Assembly (NCBI RefSeq): GCF_903645355.1
Contig: NZ_CAHJXR010000005.1
Location: forward strand, 124,001-188,000
DNA length: 64,000 nucleotides
Reading direction: 5' to 3'
DNA from: Schaalia sp. Marseille-Q2122
GTDB lineage: Bacteria; Actinomycetota; Actinomycetes; Actinomycetales; Actinomycetaceae
Position 1 is the first letter of the stretch, and each line of letters opens with the position of its first letter. The notes under the pieces are model-generated. The model ran no database searches. It was not told the origin of the DNA and was given only the letters and a program-made list of their open reading frames with translations. Below, in pieces: positions 42,192 through 50,658 of this stretch. The position numbers were made by a program, and so were the translations under genes.

Positions 42192-44210
42192 ATGTTCAAG
42201 AAGTTTGGAGCGGCACTGGCTACCTGCGCCCTTGCCGCCACACTCGGGGTTGTTGCAATCCCCGGCGCAATGGCCTCATCTGAGCCAGCAGTTCCCGTCG
42301 TTAAGCTGACGGCAGCAACGTGCAGTGCTCCGAGCAACACCATCAGTGTCAGCGGTCTCGATGCCCTCGGCACTAATGGACACCGCTTGGTCATTGAGAT
42401 TAACAACAAGCCTGCGAAGCAGATAAAAACACCACTTCGAAAGAAGCTGGCGGAGGGCCCTCAGGATGCTAAAACGCTCTTTTCTACCCTTGAGTTAAAA
42501 GTCGCCTACGGACAAAAAGTTGTCATCAAATCCTATTGGTTCAATAATGGCAAAAATAAGCTGTCTCACCTGGCAGACCGTGAAGCCACTGTTGAGTTCC
42601 AAATCGGTAGCCCTCTCAATGAGGCCGTACTTCTGGGCGCTTCGAATGAGATCACCCTGGTTGACCCAGCAACACTGAACTGCACTCCGGCTGCTCCTGC
42701 TCCGAAGGACAGCGCAGATGACATTACCGTCCCCACTTTCGCTCTCGCTGCTGCTCAGTGTGAGGCTGGTGAGGCTACCGATAACGTGATGACGGTGGAC
42801 AAGGCTCAAAAGCACGCCAACTACCGTTTCGTCGCAACCTACGACGGTAAGAGCATTTCCCTCAAGGAAGAGCTTCGCAACAAGCTGTGGACCGAAGGCA
42901 AGCTCACCGCTAGCGACATCAAGGCCGCCTACCCAACCTTCGTCTTCGACTACACCAAGCCGCTGATGGTGCAGGCTTACTGGTTCGATGCAGAAAAGGC
43001 TTACGCCCCCGCCCTGTACGACACCGCACTTAAACTCACTGTCGGCGACTCTGCTCGTTTCATCAAGCGCGGCGAGGCCAAGACCCTCACCCTCGCTGAC
43101 CCGGCAACACTGAACTGCACTCCGGCTGCTCCTGCTCCTAAGGACAGCGCAGACGACATTACCGTCCCCACTTTTACGCTCACTGCTGCTCAGTGTGAGG
43201 CTGGTAAGGCTACCGATAACGTCATGACGGTAGACAAGGCTCAAAAGCACGCCAACTATCGTTTCGTCGCAACCTACGACGGTAAGAGCATTTCCCTCAA
43301 GGAAGAGCTTCGCAACAAGCTGTGGACCGAAGGCAAGCTCACCGCTAGCGACATCAAGGCCGCCTACCCAACCTTCGTCTTCGACTACACCAAGCCGCTG
43401 ATGGTGCAGGCCTACTGGTTCGATGCGGAAAAGGCCTACGCCCCCGCCCTGTACGACACCGCGCTCAAACTCACTGTCGGCGACTCTGCTCGTTTCATCA
43501 AGCGCGGCGAGGCCAAGACCCTCACCCTCGTTGACCCGGCAACACTGAACTGCACTCCGGCTGTTCCTGCTCCTAAGGACAGCGCAGACGACATTACCGT
43601 CCCCACTTTTACTCTCACTGCTGCTCAGTGTGAGGCTGGTAAGCCCACCGATAACGCGATGATGGTGGACAAGGCTCAAAAGCACGCCAACTATCGTTTC
43701 GTCGCAACCTACGACGGTAAGAGCATTTCCCTCAAGGAAGAACTGCGCGACAAGCTCTGGACCGAAGGCAAGCTCACCGCCAAGGACATTCAGGCCGCCT
43801 ACCCGGCCTTCGTCTTCGACTACACCAAGCCTCTCACTGTCCAGGCCTACTGGTTCGATGCGGAAAAGGCCTACGCCCCCGCCCTGTATGACACCACACT
43901 CCAACTCACCGTTGGTAAGTCTGATCGATTCATCAAGCGCGGCGAGGCTAAAACCCTCACCCTCGTTGATCCAGCAACACTGAACTGCAAGAGCATTTCT
44001 AAGCCGGATGACAACCAAACTCCCAAGAATCCTCAGACTTCGGAAAAGCCTAAGGCAGACTCGAAGGCAAAGGATGCGAAGAGCACCTCGGTTAAACCGA
44101 AGGTTGCCAAGACTGGTTTCGATTCCACCCTGCTCTCTCTTGTTGCTCTCCTCGCGCTCGGTGGCGGAGCGATTGCCATGATCACTCTTCGTGCACGCAC
44201 GCGTCAGTGA
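42192..44210 (+). CDS. Sortase-anchored surface protein with Cys-bracketed tandem domains
   Basis: 672 residues from ATG 42192 (AGAAGGAAA upstream); the frame is open from 42153. A signal peptide (MFKKFGAALATCALAATLG, cleavage after AMA) is followed by one diverged and three near-identical domains of about 145 residues. It ends in VAKTGF, a hydrophobic helix and RARTRQ, a sorting signal of the LAxTG kind. Each domain starts with a Cys (AAQCEAG) and ends with another (DPATLNC); the diverged first copy keeps both (TAATCS and DPATLNC). A disulfide closing each domain is therefore likely. Inner motifs are HANYRFVATYDGKSISLKEE and VQAYWFDAEKAYAPALYD. I do not recognise the domain; adhesion or spacing is a guess. 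Confidence 0.85.
   Translation: MFKKFGAALATCALAATLGVVAIPGAMASSEPAVPVVKLTAATCSAPSNTISVSGLDALGTNGHRLVIEINNKPAKQIKTPLRKKLAEGPQDAKTLFSTLELKVAYGQKVVIKSYWFNNGKNKLSHLADREATVEFQIGSPLNEAVLLGASNEITLVDPATLNCTPAAPAPKDSADDITVPTFALAAAQCEAGEATDNVMTVDKAQKHANYRFVATYDGKSISLKEELRNKLWTEGKLTASDIKAAYPTFVFDYTKPLMVQAYWFDAEKAYAPALYDTALKLTVGDSARFIKRGEAKTLTLADPATLNCTPAAPAPKDSADDITVPTFTLTAAQCEAGKATDNVMTVDKAQKHANYRFVATYDGKSISLKEELRNKLWTEGKLTASDIKAAYPTFVFDYTKPLMVQAYWFDAEKAYAPALYDTALKLTVGDSARFIKRGEAKTLTLVDPATLNCTPAVPAPKDSADDITVPTFTLTAAQCEAGKPTDNAMMVDKAQKHANYRFVATYDGKSISLKEELRDKLWTEGKLTAKDIQAAYPAFVFDYTKPLTVQAYWFDAEKAYAPALYDTTLQLTVGKSDRFIKRGEAKTLTLVDPATLNCKSISKPDDNQTPKNPQTSEKPKADSKAKDAKSTSVKPKVAKTGFDSTLLSLVALLALGGGAIAMITLRARTRQ
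42663..43967 (+). repeat. Three tandem 435-bp coding repeats
   Basis: The junction GACCC.GCAACACTGAACTG recurs at 42663, 43098, 43533 and (as GATCCAGC) 43968, exactly 435 bp apart each time. Copies 1 and 2 are nearly identical in nucleotides; copy 3 differs at some tens of positions. Such homogeneity suggests recent duplication or gene conversion and possible copy-number variation. Confidence 0.92.
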
Positions 44211-44238
44211 TTCATCGATGAGCATTTGACACCCGCAT

Positions 44239-44277
44239 ATAGGTGAGGGGAATGCCATCGGTATTCCCCTCACCTAT
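44239..44277 (+). terminator. Terminator of the repeat surface protein gene
   Basis: ATAGGTGAGGGGAATGCC (44239-44256) pairs with GGTATTCCCCTCACCTAT (44260-44277) with one G-T pair, followed by TCTCTTATTT. Confidence 0.82.
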
Positions 44278-44368
44278 TCTCTTATTTGCCCGCTCTTCCC
44301 AACCTCCCTCTATCTCCTCGACTCTCGTTTATCTCCCTCCCTCACCCACAGAGTCCACTACTAGTCTT

Positions 44369-45121
44369 ATGCTGCCTCTGTACGATCTGAGCCCCGTTGC
44401 TTGGGGCATTCTTGTGGTTGCGGCATTTCTTATTGGGATTGCAAAGACTGCGCTACCGGGTCTTGTCACCTTTTCTATGGCTCTCTTCGCTGCGATTCTT
44501 CCAGCACGAGAATCCACAGCGATTATGCTCGGCCTCTTACTAGTGGGGGATCTATTTGCTATTTGGTTATACCGCCACCATGTAGATTGGCTGATACTTC
44601 GACGCCTCGTTCCACCGGTTCTCATCGGCCTGTTATGTGGGGTTCTCATTGTGTGGCTTCTGAGCAGTGAGCAACTTCGTCGCCTGATCGGCGTGATCCT
44701 TTTACTGCTCACCGCAGGGACCCTCGTTCTTTTACATTCCACACGGCATGATGCTCAATTGTTTTCTCGTAGTGCTCCCGCACGCTGGTTCTATGGCGCT
44801 CTTGGAGGCTTCACGACGATGGTGGCAAATGCTGGCGGGCCTCCAATGACCTTATATTTTGTCGCTTCTGGGATGGATATGGTTCGTTTCCTCGGCACCC
44901 AGGCGTATTTCTTTTTTGCCGTGAATCTGATGAAGATTCCCTTCCAGTACAGCCTGGGGCTGTACTCAGCGACTTCTCTTTCAACAGCTCTTGCCTTGCT
45001 AGCTCCGCTCCTTCTTGGCATTGCTATTGGGCGCGCATTCATCCGTTCAATCAAGCCAGAGTTTTTCACTCCTCTGATTGTGTCTCTCACCGTCGTGTCG
45101 TCGCTGTATCTGCTTGTATGA
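44369..45121 (+). CDS. TauE/SafE family sulfite-exporter-like permease
   Basis: 250 residues with about eight hydrophobic helices, the size and pattern of the TauE/SafE (DUF81) family. Members export sulfite, sulfoacetate or other small organic anions; the substrate here is unknown. Family blocks: the N-terminal helix with GIAKTALPGLVTFSMALFA, and its second-half counterpart GALGGFTTMVANAGGPPMTLYF, both carrying the conserved small-residue loop. ATG 44369 is chosen by family alignment. The frame is open to 44243, but that ATG lies inside the upstream terminator hairpin. No clear ribosome binding site is seen. Codon use is less GC-biased than in neighbours. Confidence 0.85.
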   Translation: MLPLYDLSPVAWGILVVAAFLIGIAKTALPGLVTFSMALFAAILPARESTAIMLGLLLVGDLFAIWLYRHHVDWLILRRLVPPVLIGLLCGVLIVWLLSSEQLRRLIGVILLLLTAGTLVLLHSTRHDAQLFSRSAPARWFYGALGGFTTMVANAGGPPMTLYFVASGMDMVRFLGTQAYFFFAVNLMKIPFQYSLGLYSATSLSTALALLAPLLLGIAIGRAFIRSIKPEFFTPLIVSLTVVSSLYLLV

Positions 45122-45201
45122 CGATCCTTCGCTTGACCTCGGCGCCTCATGCAGCAATGCCTGAAACACAGGAGCTGTCACAGTTTTCTCCTTTGTGAAC
45201 A

Positions 45202-45241
45202 GCGATGCCCGCCACCGGGTTCTTCCGGTGGCGGGCATCGC
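45202..45241. terminator. Bidirectional terminator between the TauE-like and ABC genes
   Basis: GCGATGCCCGCCACCGG (45202-45218), loop GTTCTT, then CCGGTGGCGGGCATCGC (45225-45241). A perfect 17-bp stem between two convergent genes. Confidence 0.78.
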
Positions 45242-45320
45242 GTTTCCATCACCCCGTGGAGTCAATCACGGGAGACTACAGGCGAAGGCTGGAGGAAGGG
45301 GGGAGATGCGCCCCCACCGA

Positions 45321-46316
45321 TCACTCGTAGACAGCCTTCTGGATATTCGGATCGTCAAGGTTGCTCGCGTCGTACCAGTAGAAGCCGGAGTCAGTGAACT
45401 TCTCAAGCTTTTCACCCTTGAGGACCTTATCGACGGAGACAATGGTGTCGTAGCCCATCTGGAAGGGGTTCTGGGTGATCGAGCCTGCAATCACGCCTTC
45501 CTTGATGAGTTCAAGCTGGGGCTTACCCGAGTCGAAGCCAACGATCTTCACTTCACCACGCCCGGCGGTCTTCGCTGCCTGCGCAGCGGCGACAGCACCG
45601 TCGTCATCAGTGGCAAAGAGGCCAGCTAGGTCGGGGTGTGCCTGCAGGATTGCGCCTGCTTGCTGCTGGGCGACAGCCTGGTCGGAGTTATTGTATTGGA
45701 CCTCAACGACCTCAACCTCAGGGGCGTTGGTTGCCAGCCATTCACGGAAACCCTGCTCGCGGTCCTGGCCGGTCAGCGAGGTCTGCGAGTGGCAGATGAT
45801 GGCGACTTTCCCCTTCTTGCCGATGAGGTCGGAGAGGTTCTTTGCGCCTTCTGCTGCGGCGGCCTTGTTGTCGGTGGCGACGGTGGTCAGGGGAATGTCG
45901 GAACCGGGAACGCCCGAGTCGAAGGCGACGACGGGAATGCCAGCGTCTGCAAATTGCTGCAGCACAGAGGACTGTGCGGTGGAGTCAAGTGCTGCGAAGG
46001 CCAGTGCAGCGGGGTTGCGCACGAGCGCCTGGTTGAGCTGGTCGTTTTGGCGGGTGACGTCCGTTTCATTGTCGGGGCCGTTGAAGGTGACTTCGTAGCC
46101 GAGGTCCTTGCCTGCAGCTTCGACGCCGGACTTGACGGCTGCCCAGAAGGGGCTGGCGTAGCCCTTGGCGACGACGGCGATGGACTTGTTGGTGCCATCA
46201 GCTGTGGGAGCGCCGGAGGCGCCCGAGCTGGAGGCAGTGTCACCCGAGCATGCGCTCAGGCTCACGGCGGACAGCGCCAGTGCTGCTACCAGTGCGAGCG
46301 GCTTGGTGAGCTTCAT
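45321..46316 (-). CDS. Sugar ABC transporter substrate-binding lipoprotein (RbsB-like)
   Basis: 331 residues from ATG 46316, with GAGGAAG upstream. The lipobox LSAVSLSACSG puts the lipidated Cys near residue 23, and a Ser/Gly linker follows. The periplasmic-binding-protein type 1 fold has AVVAKGYASPFWAAVKSGVEAAGKDLG, ALAFAALDSTAQ, GIPVVAFDSGVPGSD, and LAGLFATDDDGAVAAAQAA, IVGFDSGKPQLELIKEG, GSITQNPFQMGYDTI. That is the ribose/galactose/inositol subgroup (CUT2). It is the last gene of the minus-strand cluster iolG-ATPase-permease-binding protein. The ligand is unknown; the dehydrogenase at the head suggests a polyol such as inositol. Confidence 0.92.
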   Translation of the reverse strand: MKLTKPLALVAALALSAVSLSACSGDTASSSGASGAPTADGTNKSIAVVAKGYASPFWAAVKSGVEAAGKDLGYEVTFNGPDNETDVTRQNDQLNQALVRNPAALAFAALDSTAQSSVLQQFADAGIPVVAFDSGVPGSDIPLTTVATDNKAAAAEGAKNLSDLIGKKGKVAIICHSQTSLTGQDREQGFREWLATNAPEVEVVEVQYNNSDQAVAQQQAGAILQAHPDLAGLFATDDDGAVAAAQAAKTAGRGEVKIVGFDSGKPQLELIKEGVIAGSITQNPFQMGYDTIVSVDKVLKGEKLEKFTDSGFYWYDASNLDDPNIQKAVYE

Positions 46317-46403
46317 GTTCTTCCTCATTTCTCTTGTCAGACCAGCTGTTGCTGGACACTGAAATCTGGGATGCGGCTGGCTGCCGCGTGGGGGGTGGAT
46401 GGA

Positions 46404-47426
46404 TTATTGGTCGCGGCGGCGGGTATCGAGGTAGACCGCAGCGAGAACGACGGCACCGAGGAGGACCTTTTGCCACTGGTCGGGAATGCCCATGAGTACG
46501 GCGCCGTTGCGGATGGTGGCGATGAGAATGGCGCCGATGACCGAGCCGAATACGGAGGCTTTACCGCCTCGCAGGGAGGCGCCACCGAGGACGGCCGCGG
46601 CAATGGCGTACATTTCGTAGGACTGGCCGACGTCGGGTTTACCGGAGGCGAGGCGTGAGGCCATGAGCACGCCTGCTAGGCCGGTGAAGGAACCGGCGAG
46701 CATGTAGACGCGGAACTTCCACCGTTGGACGTTAACACCGGACAGGCGGGTAGCTTCTTCATTGGAGCCCATTGCCAGTGCGTAACGGCCGATGAGGGTG
46801 CGGTTGAGGAGGAAGGCGGCAATGAGGGCGGCAATGAGGATGAGGTACATGGCGTTCGTCAGGCCGAGGGTTCGTCCTTGTCCGAGTTCAAGGAAGGTGG
46901 TGAACTCAGTGAGGGGGATGGCAGAGGTGCCGGAGAGGACCATGGCCAGGCCCCAGGCGACGAGCATCATGGCCAGGGTGGCGATCATGGGCTGCATATT
47001 GAGGTAGGCGACCATGAGGCCGTTGGCGGCGCCGAGGACTGCGCCTGAGGCTATGCCGACGATGACGCCGATGAGGATGCACAGCCACATGGGTAGGCCT
47101 GCGTTGAGCGCCCATTTCATGGCCACGGCGAGGCAGACGCCGGTGAAGGCGATGCCAAAGCCCGGGGTCAGGTCGATGCCGCCGGTAGCGATGACGAAGG
47201 TCAGGCCAAGGGCCAGGAGGATGTAGACGGAGGCGTCAAGGAGGAGTGCGGAGAAGTTGTTGACCTGGAAAAAGTAGGGGCTCGCCAGGGAGAATCCGAT
47301 AATCAGGATGATTTCGGAGACGAGAACCAGCACTTGGGAGGCGTGGCGACGGAAGTACAACATTGCGTCGCTGGGGCGTGTCACGTCGGCGGGGGCCGAG
47401 GCTGCGGAAGTGGGTGTGGTGCTCAC
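46404..47426 (-). CDS. Sugar ABC transporter permease (RbsC-like)
   Basis: 340 residues, about ten hydrophobic segments, CUT2-type permease that forms a homodimeric channel with the double ATPase. Recognisable blocks: LGLTFVIATGGIDLTPGFGIAFTG, AANGLMVAYLNMQPMIATLAMM, RYALAMGSNEEATRLSGVNVQRWKFRVYMLAGSFTGLAGVLMASRL (the coupling loop region) and GGASLRGGKASVFGSVIGAIL. The start ATG 47426 overlaps the upstream ATPase stop by 4 bp, so the two are translationally coupled. Confidence 0.93.
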   Translation of the reverse strand: MSTTPTSAASAPADVTRPSDAMLYFRRHASQVLVLVSEIILIIGFSLASPYFFQVNNFSALLLDASVYILLALGLTFVIATGGIDLTPGFGIAFTGVCLAVAMKWALNAGLPMWLCILIGVIVGIASGAVLGAANGLMVAYLNMQPMIATLAMMLVAWGLAMVLSGTSAIPLTEFTTFLELGQGRTLGLTNAMYLILIAALIAAFLLNRTLIGRYALAMGSNEEATRLSGVNVQRWKFRVYMLAGSFTGLAGVLMASRLASGKPDVGQSYEMYAIAAAVLGGASLRGGKASVFGSVIGAILIATIRNGAVLMGIPDQWQKVLLGAVVLAAVYLDTRRRDQ

Positions 47427-48958
47427 GCTGACTCCTTTGTCGTGCTGATTCCCTGCCCGGTGGCGAGGGTCATAATCGAGTTTTGGGTGGCTTCTTCATT
47501 GGTCAGAATGCCGGTCACTTGGCCTTCCCACATGACAACGATGCGTTGGGACAGACGGAGGACTTCTGGGATCTCAGAGGAGATCACGATGATGGATTTG
47601 CCTTGGGCGACGAGTTCGCCGAGCAGGTCGTAGATTTCATCTTTCGCGCCGACGTCAATCCCTCGGGTGGGTTCATCGAAGATGAGGATCTCGCAGTCAC
47701 GTGCCAGCCATTTGGCGAGGACGACCTTTTGTTGGTTGCCGCCGGAGAGGTTCTTGGCGCGTTGGTGGACGGAGGGGGTTTTGACGCGGAGTCGCTTGAC
47801 GTAGGTTTCGGCTACTTCCTCGGCTTTAGAGTCGTCAACGATGCTGGCTCGTGACCAGATGCGGTAGGACGGCAGGCCCGTGTTAATAATGAGGTCTTTA
47901 TCCAAGAGCAGACCGAATTGTTTGCGATCTTCGGAGAGGTAGGCGATGGATTGGCGGACGGCGTCTTCGGGGCTCTTGATCTTGACGTTTGCGCCTTTGA
48001 TGAAGATTTCCCCTGCGGTGATGGGGTCAGCGCCGATGAGGGCTCGCGCTACTTCGGTGCGTCCGGCGCCGACGAGACCGGCAAAGCCGAGGATTTCGCC
48101 GCGTTTGAGGTCGAAGGAGACGTCTTTGAGGAGATCGCGGGTGGAGAGTCCGCGCACTTCAAGGACGGTTTCTCGTCCGTCTGGGAGGGGTTCGGGGCGG
48201 ATGTTGGAGACGATTTGGCGCCCGACCATGCGCTCGATGATGTCGTCGATTTCGAGGTCTTCGGCGGCGTCGGTGGAGATCCAGCGCCCATCTCGCATGA
48301 CGGTGATGGCATTGGAGACGCGTTTGATCTCTTCCATGCGGTGAGAGATGTAGACGATACCGGTGGTGGGTGAGACGAAGTCTTCCATCACTTGGAAGAG
48401 GGCTTCGACTTCGCGTTGGGTGAGCGCTGCCGTGGGCTCGTCCATGATGAGGACTTTTGCCTCGAAGGAGAGGGCCTTGGCGATTTCCACCATCTGTTGG
48501 TTGGCTACTGTCAGGTGTCCGACCTTGACTTCTGGGTCGAGGTCGAGGCCGATTCGGTCCAGGAGTTCTCGCGTCTCTGCAAGGAGTTTCTTGGGTGAGA
48601 GGGTGAATCGGGTGCCTGTCCAGGGTTCACGCCCGAAGAAGATGTTCTCTGCGACCGTCAGGTCGGGCATGAGGTTGAGCTCCTGGTGGATGATGGAGAT
48701 GCCCTTGTTTTGGGCGTCAAGGGGTCCGCTGATGCGGGTCTCTTGTCCATCAAGGAAGACGCTTCCAGCATCGGGGGTGTAGATACCTCCGAGGACTTTC
48801 ATCATCGTGGATTTGCCGGCGCCATTTTCGCCGACGAGGGCGTGTACCTCTCCTGGGCGCAGCGCGAACTGCGCATCATCGAGAGCTAGCACACCGGGGA
48901 ACTTCTTTGTTATCCCTTTTGCCTCAATGAGAGGCACCACAGTGGTGTCAATAGCCAT
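47423..48958 (-). CDS. Sugar ABC transporter ATP-binding protein (RbsA-like, double nucleotide-binding domain)
   Basis: 511 residues with two ATPase domains. The first has Walker A GENGAGKST, signature LTVANQQMVEIAKAL and Walker B VLIMDEPTAAL. The second has the degenerate Walker A GLVGAGRTE, then signature LSGGNQQKVVLAKWL and ILIFDEPTRGID. This intact-plus-degenerate pair is characteristic of CUT2 ATPases for ribose, xylose, galactose or inositol. It is the second gene of the cluster, 41 bp after iolG. Overlap with the permease start indicates coupling. Confidence 0.94.
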   Translation of the reverse strand: MAIDTTVVPLIEAKGITKKFPGVLALDDAQFALRPGEVHALVGENGAGKSTMMKVLGGIYTPDAGSVFLDGQETRISGPLDAQNKGISIIHQELNLMPDLTVAENIFFGREPWTGTRFTLSPKKLLAETRELLDRIGLDLDPEVKVGHLTVANQQMVEIAKALSFEAKVLIMDEPTAALTQREVEALFQVMEDFVSPTTGIVYISHRMEEIKRVSNAITVMRDGRWISTDAAEDLEIDDIIERMVGRQIVSNIRPEPLPDGRETVLEVRGLSTRDLLKDVSFDLKRGEILGFAGLVGAGRTEVARALIGADPITAGEIFIKGANVKIKSPEDAVRQSIAYLSEDRKQFGLLLDKDLIINTGLPSYRIWSRASIVDDSKAEEVAETYVKRLRVKTPSVHQRAKNLSGGNQQKVVLAKWLARDCEILIFDEPTRGIDVGAKDEIYDLLGELVAQGKSIIVISSEIPEVLRLSQRIVVMWEGQVTGILTNEEATQNSIMTLATGQGISTTKESA

Positions 48959-48999
48959 GTGGTCCTTCCTTTTCTCTCGTGTGCCGCGGGGGTGATGGT

Positions 49000-50052
49000 T
49001 TAGTGCTGGCGGATTTCCGACAGCTTGACAGGGCGTCCTTCTTCGCGTGATTTGCCAACGGCTAAAGCGATGTGGAGTGCTTCGAGGGCGTCTTCGATGG
49101 GGCAGGGGCTTGGCGTTATCCCTCTGACGACGTCAACGAATGCGCGCAGTTCGATGTCGTAGCAGTGGCGGAATCGTGCGATGAAGTCCACCCATGGTTC
49201 GTCGTCGGGGAAGGTGACACCTGGTTCGACGCTGACGAGGGGAACCTTGGGTTCGAGTCCGACGGTGGCATTGGCGGTGGTGCCGGAGATTTCCATGCGG
49301 ACGTCGTAGCCTTGGCCGTTGTTTCGTGAGGTGTGGGCGGTGACGAGGGTGTCGTCGTCCATTCGTAGGAGGGCGACGCCTTCGTCGACGTCTCCGTGGG
49401 TGCGGAAGTAGTCGGCTCCGCGGACTGCTCCGTAGGCGAAGACCTCGTCAACTTCGCGGCCGGTGACCCAGCGGAGGATGTCAAAGTCGTGGATGAGGCA
49501 GTCGCGCCAGATGCCACCGGATTCTGCGACGAAGTATTCGGGGGGTGGGTTTTGGTCGCAGGTCATCATGTGGACGCGGTGGACTTCGCCGAGTTCTCCG
49601 TTGTGGACGCGGCGGCGGGCTTCGGCGTAGGCGGGGTCGAAGCGGCGTTGGAAGCCGATTTGCGAGGCGATGCCGGCGGCTTGGACGGCTCGAATGCAAC
49701 GAAGGGTGCCGTCAAGGTCGACGGCGACGGGCTTTTCACAGAAGAAGGGGAGTTTCGCTGCGGCGCAGCGAAGGATGAGTTCTTCGTGGGTTGCCGTGGG
49801 TGTGGCGATGACAATGCCGTCGTAGTGCTCGGGGTGGGCGAAGACTTCGTCGGGAGTGGCATGGTTGACGGTGGTGCCAGGGTGTTGGGTGGCGAGGTCG
49901 TCGGCGACTTGCTGTGCTCGGTGAGGGTCGACATCGCAGATTGTTAGGTGTATATCAGGGATTGTCACTAGCGCTGCGCCGTGGCCCACTCCGATGCGTC
50001 CAACTCCGATGAGGGCGATACGGGTCGCCTTCTCATTGTGCTGCTGCGTCAT
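49000..50052 (-). CDS. iolG: Gfo/Idh/MocA family oxidoreductase, inositol 2-dehydrogenase-like
   Basis: 350 residues from ATG 50052, with AAGGAG 7 nt upstream; the frame is open 48 codons further. The Rossmann N-terminus is RIALIGVGRIGVGHGAAL (NAD binding), followed by IVIATPTATHEELI and FFCEKPVAVD (the EKP motif with catalytic Lys). QIGFQRRFDPAYAEARR and SGGIWRDCLIHDFDILRWVTG (Asp/His catalytic pair) match myo-inositol 2-dehydrogenases best. It would oxidise inositol or a related polyol with NAD+. It heads the cluster with the CUT2 ABC transporter, so transporter and enzyme probably share a substrate. No other inositol-catabolic gene is in the window, so the symbol is tentative. Confidence 0.8.
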   Translation of the reverse strand: MTQQHNEKATRIALIGVGRIGVGHGAALVTIPDIHLTICDVDPHRAQQVADDLATQHPGTTVNHATPDEVFAHPEHYDGIVIATPTATHEELILRCAAAKLPFFCEKPVAVDLDGTLRCIRAVQAAGIASQIGFQRRFDPAYAEARRRVHNGELGEVHRVHMMTCDQNPPPEYFVAESGGIWRDCLIHDFDILRWVTGREVDEVFAYGAVRGADYFRTHGDVDEGVALLRMDDDTLVTAHTSRNNGQGYDVRMEISGTTANATVGLEPKVPLVSVEPGVTFPDDEPWVDFIARFRHCYDIELRAFVDVVRGITPSPCPIEDALEALHIALAVGKSREEGRPVKLSEIRQH

Positions 50053-50658
50053 CTGCAGTCTCCTTGCATTGTCACTGATCCCGCCATTCGTCCGCCCTTG
50101 GACAAATATGAGATTTTCTGGCGCTTTGACCGATTTCGACCCCTCCTTTGGGGCCTCCCTATACAGGAGACGATCATCGCTTCCTTTAGCGAGCAACTAC
50201 TTTGTCGCTCTGTTCACGATCGTACACCAGAAGACTACTTTGTAAAGACATACGAAATACCAATGCTGACAATGCGACACAATCGCAACATTGAGATGAG
50301 CTCACCCAGTCAGCATTCTCACCGTGCCACAGCATCGGGAGGCGATGGATCAGCACCCGAAGAGGCGCAGGAACACGCCGCTTCGAACACTTTGCCCCAG
50401 GGAAAGAAGAAGCACCTCCCCCCTCCCCCTCCCCCATCGAGAGCGTTATTACACAGACAAAAATCAGGAAGATCCCAGCACAAATCCAGCCAGGGTGGGC
50501 GTTTCGCCCCACCCCAACCACCAACTCCCCTCCAATTCACCCACATCTTCCCTCAGAAACAGTTACGCTATTAAGGTCAATTACAGGATTCTTGGAGCTT
50601 CGCTCTCCTGAGCCCCATGATCCCCCCATGTCCGGACACCCAATGAAAGTCTGATCGC
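50053..50658. other. 606-bp divergent intergenic region between iolG and the flotillin gene
   Basis: No convincing gene; the frames here lack family similarity and have odd composition. It is lower in GC than its neighbours. ACTACTTTGT occurs twice (50196-50205 and 50234-50243), which may mark an operator for the ABC operon. A GGGTGGG/CCCACCC hairpin lies at 50493-50514, and a CT-rich run near 50417-50434. Confidence 0.45.

Noticed and set aside
49981-50574. Long plus-strand open frame over the iolG-flotillin intergenic region
   Set aside because: No family similarity, low-complexity Pro/Ser/Lys stretches, and it overlaps the real iolG start region.
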